64,000 nt of DNA from contig DASXYG010000003.1 of the NCBI GenBank assembly GCA_036502625.1, forward strand, positions 44,408 to 108,407, written 5' to 3'. A program made the translations under genes and the position numbers. Of this stretch, positions 1-7,774 are shown in pieces; within the stretch, counting starts at the first letter, position 1, and each line of letters starts with the position of its first letter. The notes under the pieces were generated by a model, which searched no databases, was not told the DNA's origin, and was given only the letters and a program-made list of their open reading frames with translations. This stretch comes from DASXYG01 sp036502625 (GTDB taxonomy: Bacteria; Actinomycetota; Actinomycetes; Streptosporangiales; Streptosporangiaceae).

Positions 1-509
1 CGATCGGGGTGGGGACGGTGGCGTTTCCGGGCGTTGCCGAGGCGCTCGGGAACCGGTCCATGGGTGGGTGGCTGCTGGCCGCGAATGCGGTGGGGGCGTT
101 CGCGGGCGGGGTCGGGTACGGGGCGCTGCCGGTTGCGGCCGCCCCGCGGCGGCGGTTGCTGCCGCTGGTGGGACTGTTCGCGCTTGGCTATCTGCCGCTG
201 GCGTTTCCCGTGCCGCTCGCGCTCGCCGTGGTGCTCGCCGTGGTCAGCGGGGTCATGCTGCCGCCGGTGCTGGCGTGCGCGTTCATGGCGGTGGACGAGC
301 TCGCCCCCGCCGGCACGGTCACCGAGGCGTTCGCGTGGGTGGTGACCGCGTTCCAGATCGGGAGCGCGCTCGGCGCCGCCATAGCCGGGCGGGTGGTCCA
401 GGACGCGGGACCCGGCCGGGCGTTCGCCGTGGGCGTCGCCCTGGCCTGCGTGGCCACGTTGGTCGTGGCCGTGCGCAGGCCCCCTAAGCCGCCGGCTCCG
501 CGACCGTGA
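1..509 (+). CDS. MFS transporter, C-terminal part (5' end outside window)
   Basis: The reading frame is open from the first bases of the window, so only the last ~168 codons are seen. The protein is strongly hydrophobic with about five transmembrane stretches, glycine/alanine-rich helices and a short basic-proline tail (RRPPKPPAP). This fits the C-terminal half of a 12-TM major facilitator superfamily drug/metabolite exporter. The substrate cannot be inferred. Its stop codon lies 26 bp inside the convergent OsmC gene. The GTG at position 9 is probably an internal valine rather than the start. Confidence 0.7.
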   Translation, partial: IGVGTVAFPGVAEALGNRSMGGWLLAANAVGAFAGGVGYGALPVAAAPRRRLLPLVGLFALGYLPLAFPVPLALAVVLAVVSGVMLPPVLACAFMAVDELAPAGTVTEAFAWVVTAFQIGSALGAAIAGRVVQDAGPGRAFAVGVALACVATLVVAVRRPPKPPAPRP

Positions 510-966
510 CCACCGGCTCATGCCGTACGGGGAAGTTCACCGAGTTCGCGATGAAGCACTTCTGGTTGGCGTCGCGGTGCAGCGCCGTCGCCGTGTCGAG
601 CATCGCCGCGTCGGTGACCGTGATCCGGGGGCGGAGGACCACCTCGGTGAAGCGCCCGCCGCCGTCCGGGGTCTCGGCCATCGTGCCGTGCGCGGTATCC
701 GTGTACGCGGTGACGACCACCTTGGAGACCGCGCACAGGTGCAGGTACCACAGCATGTGGCACTGCGAGAGCGCGGCGACAAGCTCCTGCTCGGGGTTCC
801 AGCGCGCCGCGTCGCCGCGGAACGCCGGGTCGGCGCTGCCAGGGAACGGCGGCGGCCCGTCGGCGGACACCTCGTGGGCGCGGTCGAACGCCCGGTAGCC
901 GCTGGTGCCGGTGCCCCGGTCGCCGGTCCAGGTCACGGTCACGTCGTAGCTGTGCGTACGGCTCAT
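484..966 (-). CDS. OsmC family peroxiredoxin-like protein
   Basis: A 160-residue protein with the OsmC/Ohr layout. The first redox cysteine is in LSQCHMLWYLHLC (around residue 77) and the second in NQKCFIANSVNFPV (around residue 142). OsmC proteins reduce organic hydroperoxides in the cytoplasm using this cysteine pair. The N-terminal beta segment (YDVTVTWTGDRGTG) is typical of the OsmC rather than the Ohr subgroup. The ATG at 966 is the only good start, with a weak G-rich ribosome site. The gene is convergent with, and overlaps, the MFS gene. Confidence 0.85.
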   Translation of the reverse strand: MSRTHSYDVTVTWTGDRGTGTSGYRAFDRAHEVSADGPPPFPGSADPAFRGDAARWNPEQELVAALSQCHMLWYLHLCAVSKVVVTAYTDTAHGTMAETPDGGGRFTEVVLRPRITVTDAAMLDTATALHRDANQKCFIANSVNFPVRHEPVVTVAEPAA

Positions 967-997
967 GCCCCCGAGTATCGCCGCCCGCCCGTACGGA

Positions 998-1897
998 TCA
1001 GTGGGCCATTTCCGCCCGCCGCGGCTGATCCACGACGGTCGTCGCCGCGCGCCGCGTCCACCCCCGCCGGGCCCGCGCGGCTCCCGCGAGGCGGCACACC
1101 ACGTAGATCAGGAACGAGATCGTGGTGACGTACGGGCTGATCGGCACCGAACCGCCCAGCGCGAGCAGCGTGCCGCCCACCATGGACACCACGCCGAACG
1201 CGACCGACAGCAGCGGCAGCATCCGCGGCGACGCGGTGACCCGCATGGCCGCCGCGGCCGGCACGCACACCAGCGTCAGGACCAGCAGCGCGCCCACGAT
1301 CTGCACGGACAGCGCCACCGCGAGGCCCAGCACGATCATGAACACCGCGGAAAGGCCGCGTACGGGCACGCCGCGCGCCGCGGCGACGTCCGGGTCGAGG
1401 CTGGCGAACATCAGCGGCCGCCACATCACCGCGAGCGCGACGAGCACCACCGCGGACGTGCCGATCAGCCACGACATCTGCGGGGTGTCCACCGCGACGA
1501 CCTGGCCGGTCAGGATGCCGAACTTGTTGGCCGCGCGGCCCTGGTACAGCGCCAGGAACAGCACCCCGAGGCCGAGCCCGAACGGCATCAGCACGCCGAT
1601 CACCGAGTTGCGGTCCCGCGCGCGGACGCCGAGCGCGCCGATCGCCGCCGCCGCGATCAGCGACCCGACGATCGACCCGGCCACCACGTTCACGCCGATC
1701 AGCAGCGCCGCCGACGCGCCCGCGAACGACAGCTCGCTGATGCCGTGCACGGCGAACGGCAGGTCGCGCGCCATCACGAAGATGCTGATCAGCCCGCCCA
1801 CGACGCCGAGCACGGCGCCGGCGATCAGCGAGTTCCGTACGAGCGCGAGCAGCGCGCCGTAGTCGGAGAAGTCGAAGACCTGGTGCAGCAGGCTCAT
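998..1897 (-). CDS. znuB: Zinc-type metal ABC transporter permease
   Basis: A 299-residue integral membrane protein with about eight to nine hydrophobic helices. It contains the ABC-3 family signature segment HGISELSFAGASAALLIG near residue 50. The family forms the channel of zinc/manganese cluster-9 importers. It is the last gene of a three-gene operon; its ATG overlaps the ATPase stop (ATGA), implying translational coupling. A zinc rather than manganese substrate is inferred from the Zur-like box upstream of the operon and the histidines of the binding protein. Confidence 0.85.
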   Translation of the reverse strand: MSLLHQVFDFSDYGALLALVRNSLIAGAVLGVVGGLISIFVMARDLPFAVHGISELSFAGASAALLIGVNVVAGSIVGSLIAAAAIGALGVRARDRNSVIGVLMPFGLGLGVLFLALYQGRAANKFGILTGQVVAVDTPQMSWLIGTSAVVLVALAVMWRPLMFASLDPDVAAARGVPVRGLSAVFMIVLGLAVALSVQIVGALLVLTLVCVPAAAAMRVTASPRMLPLLSVAFGVVSMVGGTLLALGGSVPISPYVTTISFLIYVVCRLAGAARARRGWTRRAATTVVDQPRRAEMAH

Positions 1898-2763
1898 GCG
1901 GTGACCTCCGGGTGGTGCGCGGGCACGGACTCGGGCGCGCCGGCCACGATCAGCCGCCCGCCCGCGCGCACGACCTCGACCGGGGACCCGTACAGGTCGC
2001 TGAGCACGGCGGACGTCATGACCTCGGGCACCGTGCCCACCCGGAACCGGCCGGCGGCGAGGTACAGGACCCGGTCGACGAGGTCGAGCACCGGGTTGAT
2101 CTCGTGCGTGACGAACACGACGGCGGTGCCGCGGCTACGGCGCACGCCGTCGATCAGCGCGCTGACGGCCCGCTGGTGGTGCGGGTCGAGCGACAGCAGC
2201 GGCTCGTCGCACAGCAGCACCCGCGGGTCGGTGACCAGCGCCTGCGCGACCCGCACCCGCTGCTGCTCGCCCCCGGACAGCAGCCCGACGGGCACGTTCG
2301 CGTACGCGGTCGCGGCGACGTCGGCCAGCGCGGCGTCCACCTTCGCGCGTACGGACCGGCCCCCGGCCAGCGGCGGGCCCCACCGGTGGCCGTCGATGCC
2401 CAGCCGGACGAAGTCGCGGGCGCGCAGCGGCGCGTGCGCGTCGATCGCCCGCTGCTGCGGCACGTAGCCCAGGGAAGCACTGTGGCGCGAAGCGCCGCCT
2501 CTAGGGTGGCGGTTGGGCGACGGGCGGGGCGTACCGGCGGTACCGGCACGGTGCGGCTCTCCCCCGTCGAGTCGCACCGTGCCGGTGGTCAGCGGGCGCA
2601 GGCCCAGCAGGGCGCGCAGCAGGCTGGTCTTGCCCGAGCCGTTCGGCCCGAGCACGGCGAGGAACTCCCCCGGATGGACGTCGAGGTCCAGGTCGTGCCA
2701 CAGGACACGGTCGCCGTACGCCAGCGACGCCCCGCGCAGGCTCAGGACCGGTTTCCCGCTCAC
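1894..2763 (-). CDS. znuC: Zinc-type metal ABC transporter ATP-binding protein
   Basis: A 289-residue ABC ATPase. Walker A is GPNGSGKTS (about residue 35), the Q-loop is LGYVPQQ, the signature is LLSGGEQQRV, Walker B is VLLCDEPLL, and the H-loop is VFVTHE. The GTG start overlaps the stop of the binding-protein gene (GTGA). Between the Walker A-proximal LDG and the Q-loop there is an extra stretch of roughly 20 residues, rich in Pro, Arg, Gly and Ser, that typical ZnuC proteins lack. It powers import of the metal delivered by the lipoprotein encoded upstream. Confidence 0.88.
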   Translation of the reverse strand: MSGKPVLSLRGASLAYGDRVLWHDLDLDVHPGEFLAVLGPNGSGKTSLLRALLGLRPLTTGTVRLDGGEPHRAGTAGTPRPSPNRHPRGGASRHSASLGYVPQQRAIDAHAPLRARDFVRLGIDGHRWGPPLAGGRSVRAKVDAALADVAATAYANVPVGLLSGGEQQRVRVAQALVTDPRVLLCDEPLLSLDPHHQRAVSALIDGVRRSRGTAVVFVTHEINPVLDLVDRVLYLAAGRFRVGTVPEVMTSAVLSDLYGSPVEVVRAGGRLIVAGAPESVPAHHPEVTA

Positions 2764-3677
2764 CGCTCCCCCAGCGCCTTGGCGAGCGCGTCGACGTTGC
2801 CGCGCATCCACGAGAGGTACGTCTTGCCGTCCGGCAGCGTCTCGGTGACCGGGACGACCGCCACGTGGCCCGCGCGCGCCGCCTTCACCACCTGCTGCGT
2901 CTGCGCCGACACCGTCTGCGCGTTGTAGACCAGCGCCTTCACCCGTCCGGCGCCGCTGAACAGGCCGAGCGTCTGCCGCAGCACGCGCGGCGGTACGTCG
3001 TCGCCCTCCTCGACCGCGTGGCTGAACGGCTCGGGCGTACGGTCGCGCAGGCCGGCGGCGTCGAGCAGGTAGCCGGGCACCGGCTCGGTGATGGCCACGC
3101 CCGCGCCCGCGTGCGCCTTCTTCAGCGCGGCGGTGCGCTTCTCCAGCGCGGACAGCTCGCCGCCGAACGCGCGCGCGTTCGCCGTGTACGTCTTCGCGTG
3201 CGCGGGGTCGGCGGTGGCCAGCGCGCCGGCGAGCCGCCCGGCGAGCCGGTCCATGGCCGGGAAGTCGTACCAGACGTGCTCGTTCAGGTCGCCGCCCGCG
3301 GGCGCGGTCTTCCCGGAGATCTTGACGGCGTTGAGCACCGGGGCCTTCGACTTCGCGGTGGACAGCATCGTGTCGACGAAGTCGTCGTAGCCGCCGCCGT
3401 TCTCGATCACGACCTTCGCGCGGGACAGCGCGAGCTGGGTCTTGGTGTTCGCCTGGTAGGAGTGCGGGTCCTGCTCGGGGTCGCTGATGATCGAGGTCAC
3501 CGACACGTTCGGGCCGCCGACGCGTTTCGCGATGTCGCCGTACACGTTGGTGGACGCGACGACCGGCACGGTGCCGGGCCGCGCGCTCGCGTCGGTGGTG
3601 CCGCCGCACGCGCTCAGCAGCGGTGCGGCGAGGGCGAGCGCGGCGCCGGCGGCCGCGATCAGGGGGAAACGTCTCAT
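2760..3677 (-). CDS. znuA: Zinc-type ABC transporter substrate-binding lipoprotein
   Basis: A 305-residue cluster A-I (TroA/ZnuA) binding protein. The signal peptide ends in a lipobox LLSAC, so it should be lipid-anchored on the outer face of the membrane. Probable metal ligands are the histidines in DPHSYQ and NEHVWYD, a third in FSHAVEEG, and a C-terminal acidic residue. It has no long His-rich loop. The ATG at 3677 is preceded by AGGAG. It is the first gene of the operon, and a palindromic Zur-like box starts only 14 bp upstream of the start codon. Confidence 0.87.
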   Translation of the reverse strand: MRRFPLIAAAGAALALAAPLLSACGGTTDASARPGTVPVVASTNVYGDIAKRVGGPNVSVTSIISDPEQDPHSYQANTKTQLALSRAKVVIENGGGYDDFVDTMLSTAKSKAPVLNAVKISGKTAPAGGDLNEHVWYDFPAMDRLAGRLAGALATADPAHAKTYTANARAFGGELSALEKRTAALKKAHAGAGVAITEPVPGYLLDAAGLRDRTPEPFSHAVEEGDDVPPRVLRQTLGLFSGAGRVKALVYNAQTVSAQTQQVVKAARAGHVAVVPVTETLPDGKTYLSWMRGNVDALAKALGER

Positions 3678-3691
3678 CTGGCACTCCTGAA

Positions 3692-3710
3692 AATGAAAAC
3701 GATATTCATT
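3692..3710. promoter_or_regulatory. Zur-like operator
   Basis: The sequence AATGAAAACGATATTCATT is an imperfect palindrome (AATGAA at the left, TTCATT at the right) in an A/T-rich patch of an otherwise GC-rich region. It resembles actinobacterial Zur boxes with their TGAAAA...TTTTCA-type half sites. It sits between the ribosome site of the zinc importer operon and the YCII gene, where a bound repressor would block the operon promoter. Recognition is by eye only. Confidence 0.65.
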
Positions 3711-3862
3711 AGGAATGTACCAACCCGTCCGGGTTCGCGCGACAGGGGCGGGGTCCGCGCATCCGTTCCGAAGATTTCTGCGCGCGGGTGTCGAGTGGGC
3801 CGGTCCCCGTTCGTCTCCCCCGTACCGGCCCGGACCGCGGGCCTCTTGGGAAGGAACACGCC

Positions 3863-4210
3863 ATGGCGGAATACCTGGTGCTCATCTACGAGGACGAGAA
3901 GGCCTACGCGGACGCGACGCCCGCGACGTTCGGCGGGATCTCCGCGGCGCACACCGCGTTCGCCGAGGCCAACGGCGCGGCCATGCGCGGCGGCAAGGCG
4001 CTCCAGCCGACCGGCACGGCGACGTCAATCCGGACGAACGACGCCGGCGAGTACCTCGTCACCGACGGCCCGTACGCCGAGACGCGCGAGGCGCTCGGCG
4101 GCTACTACCTGATCGAGGCGCCGGACCTCGACCAGGCGATCGAGGTCGCCAAGCAGGTGCCGGCGCGGTTCGGCGGCGTGGAGGTGCGGCCGGTGATGGT
4201 CTTCGAGTAG
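3863..4210 (+). CDS. YCII-related domain protein
   Basis: A 115-residue protein of the YCII/DGPF family. It starts MAEYLVLIYEDE and carries the family hallmark DGPYAETREALGGYYLIE in its C-terminal half. YCII proteins are small dimeric ferredoxin-like proteins, often linked to ECF sigma factors; none is adjacent here. The ATG at 3863 follows AAGGA with good spacing, and an upstream in-frame ATG at 3788 lacks this. The biochemical role is unknown. It ends 4 bp before the convergent NmrA-like gene. Confidence 0.85.
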   Translation: MAEYLVLIYEDEKAYADATPATFGGISAAHTAFAEANGAAMRGGKALQPTGTATSIRTNDAGEYLVTDGPYAETREALGGYYLIEAPDLDQAIEVAKQVPARFGGVEVRPVMVFE

Positions 4211-4213
4211 GGG

Positions 4214-5044
4214 TCAGCGGAACGCGGCGGCGTGCGCGCGGGCCCAGTCCTCGAACGTACGGGCGGGCCCGCCGGTGATCTCCTCGACGGTCGGCAGCAC
4301 GCGCGAGTCGTCGTACTCGCCGGCGGAGAAGTAGCGGAAGAACGCGTCGACGTACTCGGGCGGGTCGGTGCGCGCCATCTCCGCGCGCGCCTCCGCGTCG
4401 CCCTGCCCCTCGAAGCGCAGGTCGCGGCCCAGCACCTCGCCGAGGACGCGGACCTCGTCGGCGGGGCGCAGCGGCCGCGGCCCGGTGACGCGGTGCGCCT
4501 TGCCCTTGTGGGCGTCGCCGTCGGTGAGCACGCGGGCGGCCACGGCGGCGAGGTCGTACGGGTCGAGCTTGGCCACGGCGACGTCGGCGAACGGCCCGCG
4601 CACGACGTCGCCCGCGGCGAGCTGCGCGCGCCAGCCGAGCGCGTTGGACATGTAGCCGGACGGCCGCAGCAGGGTGTACGGCATTCCGGCCGCGCGTACG
4701 GCCTCCTCCGACGCCATGTTGTACGCGGTGATGGCGTTGCCGCGGTCGCCGCCGACGACCGCGCCGCTGGACAGCAGCACGACGTGGCCCACGCCGGCGC
4801 GTTCGGCCTCCCGCAGCAGGCCGGGCATGTCGGCGTAGCCGCTGAGCAGGAACGCGGCGCGCACCCCGGTGAACGCGCCGGCGAGGGTCCGCGGATGGTT
4901 CAGGTCGCCGGACACGGGTTCGACGCCGGACGGCAGGCCGCGGCCGTCGTCGCGGACGAGCGCGCGCACCTCCCGCCCCTCGTCAGCGAGGCGGCGGACG
5001 AGCTCGCCGCCCACGTTCCCGGTCGCGCCGGTCACCAGGATCAT
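4214..5044 (-). CDS. NmrA-like NAD(P)-binding oxidoreductase
   Basis: A 276-residue atypical short-chain dehydrogenase. It begins MILVTGATGNVGGELV, an N-terminal GxxGxxG dinucleotide-binding motif, followed by LVRDDGRGLP and an LLSSG strand. The classical YxxxK pair is not evident, as expected for the NmrA/HSCARG group, which includes redox sensors and NAD(P)H-dependent reductases. The ATG at 5044 follows a GAGGAGAA-type ribosome site. The substrate is unknown. Confidence 0.82.
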   Translation of the reverse strand: MILVTGATGNVGGELVRRLADEGREVRALVRDDGRGLPSGVEPVSGDLNHPRTLAGAFTGVRAAFLLSGYADMPGLLREAERAGVGHVVLLSSGAVVGGDRGNAITAYNMASEEAVRAAGMPYTLLRPSGYMSNALGWRAQLAAGDVVRGPFADVAVAKLDPYDLAAVAARVLTDGDAHKGKAHRVTGPRPLRPADEVRVLGEVLGRDLRFEGQGDAEARAEMARTDPPEYVDAFFRYFSAGEYDDSRVLPTVEEITGGPARTFEDWARAHAAAFR

Positions 5045-5157
5045 CGGTTCTCCTCCGCGGGCCCGCCGTTCTCGGACCCTCGATTATGACCCGGAATGTC
5101 GTACCCCGTTGATAGAACGGGCCGTGTCCGTACGGGGTGGATGAACGGAGTCGACCG

Positions 5158-5898
5158 ATGCGCATCGAGGGGGCCGTCGCGCTGGTGACGGGGGCCAACC
5201 GGGGGCTGGGCGCGGCGCTGGCGCAGGAGCTGCTGGCGCGCGGCGCGGCGAAGGTCTACGCGGCGGCGCGCGACCCCGCCGCGATCGACGACCCGCGCCT
5301 GGTGCCCGTCCGGCTCGACCTCGCCAACGAGGCCGACATAGCGGCCGCCGCCGCGCGCTGCGCCGACGTCGGCCTGCTGGTGAACAACGCCGCCACGGCG
5401 CACGGCACGCCGCTGATCGGCGCGGCGTCCACGGCGGCGGCCCGTGAGGAGATGGAGGTCAACTACTTCGGCACGCTCGGAATGTGCCGCGCGTTCGCCC
5501 CGGTGCTCGCGGCCAACGGCGGCGGCGCGCTGGTCAACATGCTGTCGATCGTGTCGTTCTTCAGCGTCCCCGCGATGGGGTCGTTCTGCGCCAGCAAGGC
5601 GGCGCTGTGGTCGCTGACCAATGGCGTCCGCGTCGAGCTGCGCGGCCAGGGCACGCTGGTCACGGCGGTGCACGCCTCGTTCATCGACACCCGGCTCGCG
5701 AACGGCTTCGCCGGCCCGAAGCACTCCACCGCCGATATCGCCGCGCTGATCCGCGCCGCGGTGGAGGAGGGCCGCGAGGAGGTGCTGGCCGACGACCGTA
5801 CGGCCGGCATCAAGGCGGCCCTGCCCGACGACCTGGAGCGGATCTATCCCGAGGTCGAGCGGCAGTGGCAGGCCGCTCAGCGCGGTCCCGCGTCGTAG
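5158..5898 (+). CDS. Short-chain dehydrogenase-like protein with Phe in place of the catalytic Tyr
   Basis: A 246-residue SDR. The cofactor motif is TGANRGLG at the N terminus, the NNAA motif is VNNAAT, and the catalytic-serine segment is NMLSIVS. At the YxxxK position the sequence reads FCASK (codon TTC at 5584), so the catalytic tyrosine is replaced by phenylalanine. It may therefore be impaired as a dehydrogenase or use a different chemistry. The ATG at 5158 follows ACGGAG; an in-frame ATG at 5137 has no ribosome site. The 3' end overlaps the convergent PrsW gene by 22 bp. Confidence 0.85.
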   Translation: MRIEGAVALVTGANRGLGAALAQELLARGAAKVYAAARDPAAIDDPRLVPVRLDLANEADIAAAAARCADVGLLVNNAATAHGTPLIGAASTAAAREEMEVNYFGTLGMCRAFAPVLAANGGGALVNMLSIVSFFSVPAMGSFCASKAALWSLTNGVRVELRGQGTLVTAVHASFIDTRLANGFAGPKHSTADIAALIRAAVEEGREEVLADDRTAGIKAALPDDLERIYPEVERQWQAAQRGPAS

Positions 5899-6833
5899 CC
5901 GTACGGCGGGCGCGGCTCCGGAGCCGCGCCGCGCGGCCGGTGCCGGGCCACCGCGAGCAGCCACGCGATCGCGATCAGCGAGATCACGATCAGCCCGGCC
6001 CAGTCGATCACCGTCGAGACCAGCGCCTGCGCGCCCGAGGCGTCGGGCACGTAGCCGTGCTGGAGCAGCGTGAACTGCCAGGTGCGCCCGGTGAGGAAGA
6101 GCGTCAGCGCGGCGGCGATGCCGTGCATGGAGTCCCACAGCGCGTGCAGGATCGCCACGCCCGCGTACGCGAAGACGATCGTCCAGCGGAAGCGGTACCG
6201 ATGGCCGCCGGCCGCCGCCGCGAAGAGCACACCGCCGAGGATCGCCGTCCACAGCCCGTGGCCGACCGGCGCCAGGATGCCGCGCAGGATCTCGGTCTCC
6301 ACCATCTCCCGCAGCGAGATGCCGTGCACGGTCATGGCCGCGCTCAGCGCGTAGCCGGCGCTCTCGAAGGCCGCGAAGCCGAAGCCCACCGTGCCGCCGA
6401 GGATCATGCCGACGTGCGTCGTCTTCGCCATGATGTGGCGGCCGAACCACACCACGACCAGCAGCTTCACGCCCTCCTCGATCAGCCCGACGCCGATGTA
6501 CGTCCACGCCGACGGGTGCAGGAGGTACGTCTCCAGTACCGACGCGCCGAGCACCCCGATCACGCCGCCGACCAGGAACGCGCCGAGCACCGTGCGCGCG
6601 TCGATCTCGCCGTCGTCCACGCGGTGGTCGAACGCCCACGCCACGAACGTCACCGGCACCAGGAAGCTGCCGAGCAGCACGATCGTCGGCACCAGGTTCG
6701 CGTTGCCGGTGAAGAACGTGACGATCACGGCCAGCGCCCACAGCACGAGGCCGATCCAGAAGATGTGCGGCCACGACCGCCGTCGCGGCTCCCGGCGCGG
6801 CCGCCCGGCGTGCGTGTACGCCGCCTCAGCCAT
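5877..6833 (-). CDS. PrsW family intramembrane metalloprotease
   Basis: A 318-residue polytopic membrane protein with about eight TM helices. It shows the PrsW/CPBP-type motifs: IEEGVK on one helix, FAAFES on the next, then GHGLWTA and HALWD, which supply the conserved Glu and His residues of the metal site. PrsW proteases cleave membrane anti-sigma factors or act in related site-1 processing. The ATG at 6833 follows GGGGGG with six-base spacing. No anti-sigma factor gene is adjacent, so the target is unknown. Confidence 0.82.
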   Translation of the reverse strand: MAEAAYTHAGRPRREPRRRSWPHIFWIGLVLWALAVIVTFFTGNANLVPTIVLLGSFLVPVTFVAWAFDHRVDDGEIDARTVLGAFLVGGVIGVLGASVLETYLLHPSAWTYIGVGLIEEGVKLLVVVWFGRHIMAKTTHVGMILGGTVGFGFAAFESAGYALSAAMTVHGISLREMVETEILRGILAPVGHGLWTAILGGVLFAAAAGGHRYRFRWTIVFAYAGVAILHALWDSMHGIAAALTLFLTGRTWQFTLLQHGYVPDASGAQALVSTVIDWAGLIVISLIAIAWLLAVARHRPRGAAPEPRPPYGYDAGPR

Positions 6834-6907
6834 GAACGTCCCCCCGATGATCACCCCGGCGTGCTCACCTTGATGTACCGCGTGGGCACGCCCGGTAATC
6901 GCCGTGG

Positions 6908-7429
6908 TCAGCCGTCCAGCAGCTCGGTGCCCTCGAAGACGCCGAGCTCCTCCCGGTACAGCTCGAGGCCGATGCCGTTGGGGTCGCGGATGTAGAGGCT
7001 GTCGTCGGCGCCGCGGTCCGGGCCGAGGTACTCGGTGCCGGCCGCGTCGAACCGCTCGCGCGCGGCGGCGAACGCCTGGGGCGACACCGACAGCGCGAGG
7101 TGCTGCACACCGCCGATGGTCTCGGTGAACGGCGGATGGTCGTGGCCGGGGAAGTCGAAGAAGCCGAGCAGGTTGCGGTTGCCGATGTCGAAGAAGAAAT
7201 GGCTCGAACCCGCGTAGTCGCGGTTCTCCACGAGCTCGACCAGCGGGAATCCGAGGAATTCCTGGTAGAAGCGGATGGTCTCCTCGACGTCCCGGCAGAT
7301 GAGCGCGATGTGGTGCACGCCGCGCGCGGCCGTCGGCGGCCGTCGCGTTCCGTGGCGCAGATAGCGTTCCCGCAGTTCGGCCCGGTGCGCGCGGATCTTC
7401 TCCAGGTCGGCACCCGAGGGTTGCGGCAT
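6908..7429 (-). CDS. VOC (glyoxalase/dioxygenase) superfamily protein
   Basis: A 173-residue protein with two beta-alpha-beta-beta-beta modules. Likely metal ligands are His in GVHHIAL, His in GVQHLAL and Glu in LELYREE, the usual vicinal-oxygen-chelate set. A helical N-terminal extension (SGADLEKIRAHRAEL) precedes the first module. The ATG at 7429 follows AGGAG. It could be a dioxygenase, glyoxalase or resistance protein; the sequence does not decide. It is transcribed away from the AT-rich gap that also precedes the GH16 gene. Confidence 0.8.
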   Translation of the reverse strand: MPQPSGADLEKIRAHRAELRERYLRHGTRRPPTAARGVHHIALICRDVEETIRFYQEFLGFPLVELVENRDYAGSSHFFFDIGNRNLLGFFDFPGHDHPPFTETIGGVQHLALSVSPQAFAAARERFDAAGTEYLGPDRGADDSLYIRDPNGIGLELYREELGVFEGTELLDG

Positions 7430-7558
7430 GTTCGGCTCCTTCCGCCCGGGCGGGCCGCGTACGGGACGGCCCGCCGCGTACGGCATACCCACGCGGCCGG
7501 ATGCGGCCACGTCCGCCGGGCGCCCGCGTTCCCGCAGGTGGTGTAGACCACTCTTTCA

Positions 7559-7654
7559 TTCAACTTATGTACACGCGCGTTCGAGCGATTCCCGTGATAT
7601 CCGCGTGACCAGCAATGATCTGCGTTCATCTGGCGAGACAATTCATAAGTTGAA
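7559..7654. repeat. Spaced 11-bp inverted repeat, possible paired operator
   Basis: TTCAACTTATG at 7559-7569 is repeated in perfect inverted orientation as CATAAGTTGAA at 7644-7654. The 74 bp between them are A/T-richer than the neighbouring genes. Both copies lie in the divergent promoter region, so they may be two sites for one regulator controlling the VOC gene and/or the hydrolase cluster. The regulator is not identified. Confidence 0.5.
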
Positions 7655-7691
7655 CTCAATACGAATTAATAAAGATTCTTTTCTATAGCCC

Positions 7692-7720
7692 TTGACGGCA
7701 TCGTGGGGCACGGCAAAACT
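7692..7720 (+). promoter_or_regulatory. Possible promoter of the hydrolase cluster
   Basis: TTGACG at 7692-7697 resembles a housekeeping -35 element. It is followed after 17 bp by AAAACT, a weak -10 hexamer. Transcription would begin about 45 bp upstream of the GH16 ATG. The -10 match is poor, so this is tentative. Confidence 0.3.
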
Positions 7721-7774
7721 CATCCGCACATCGCATACGGAACGCGCTTACCCGCACACGGGAAGGAGTCAGCG

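Larger units (their letters stand above)
7430..7774. other. AT-rich divergent intergenic region
   Basis: This 345-bp gap separates the VOC gene (left) from the glycoside hydrolase genes (right). The stretch from about 7550 to 7690 is markedly AT-rich compared with its surroundings. It contains a spaced inverted repeat (described separately) and a possible promoter for the GH16 gene. No open frame here looks coding. Confidence 0.7.
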
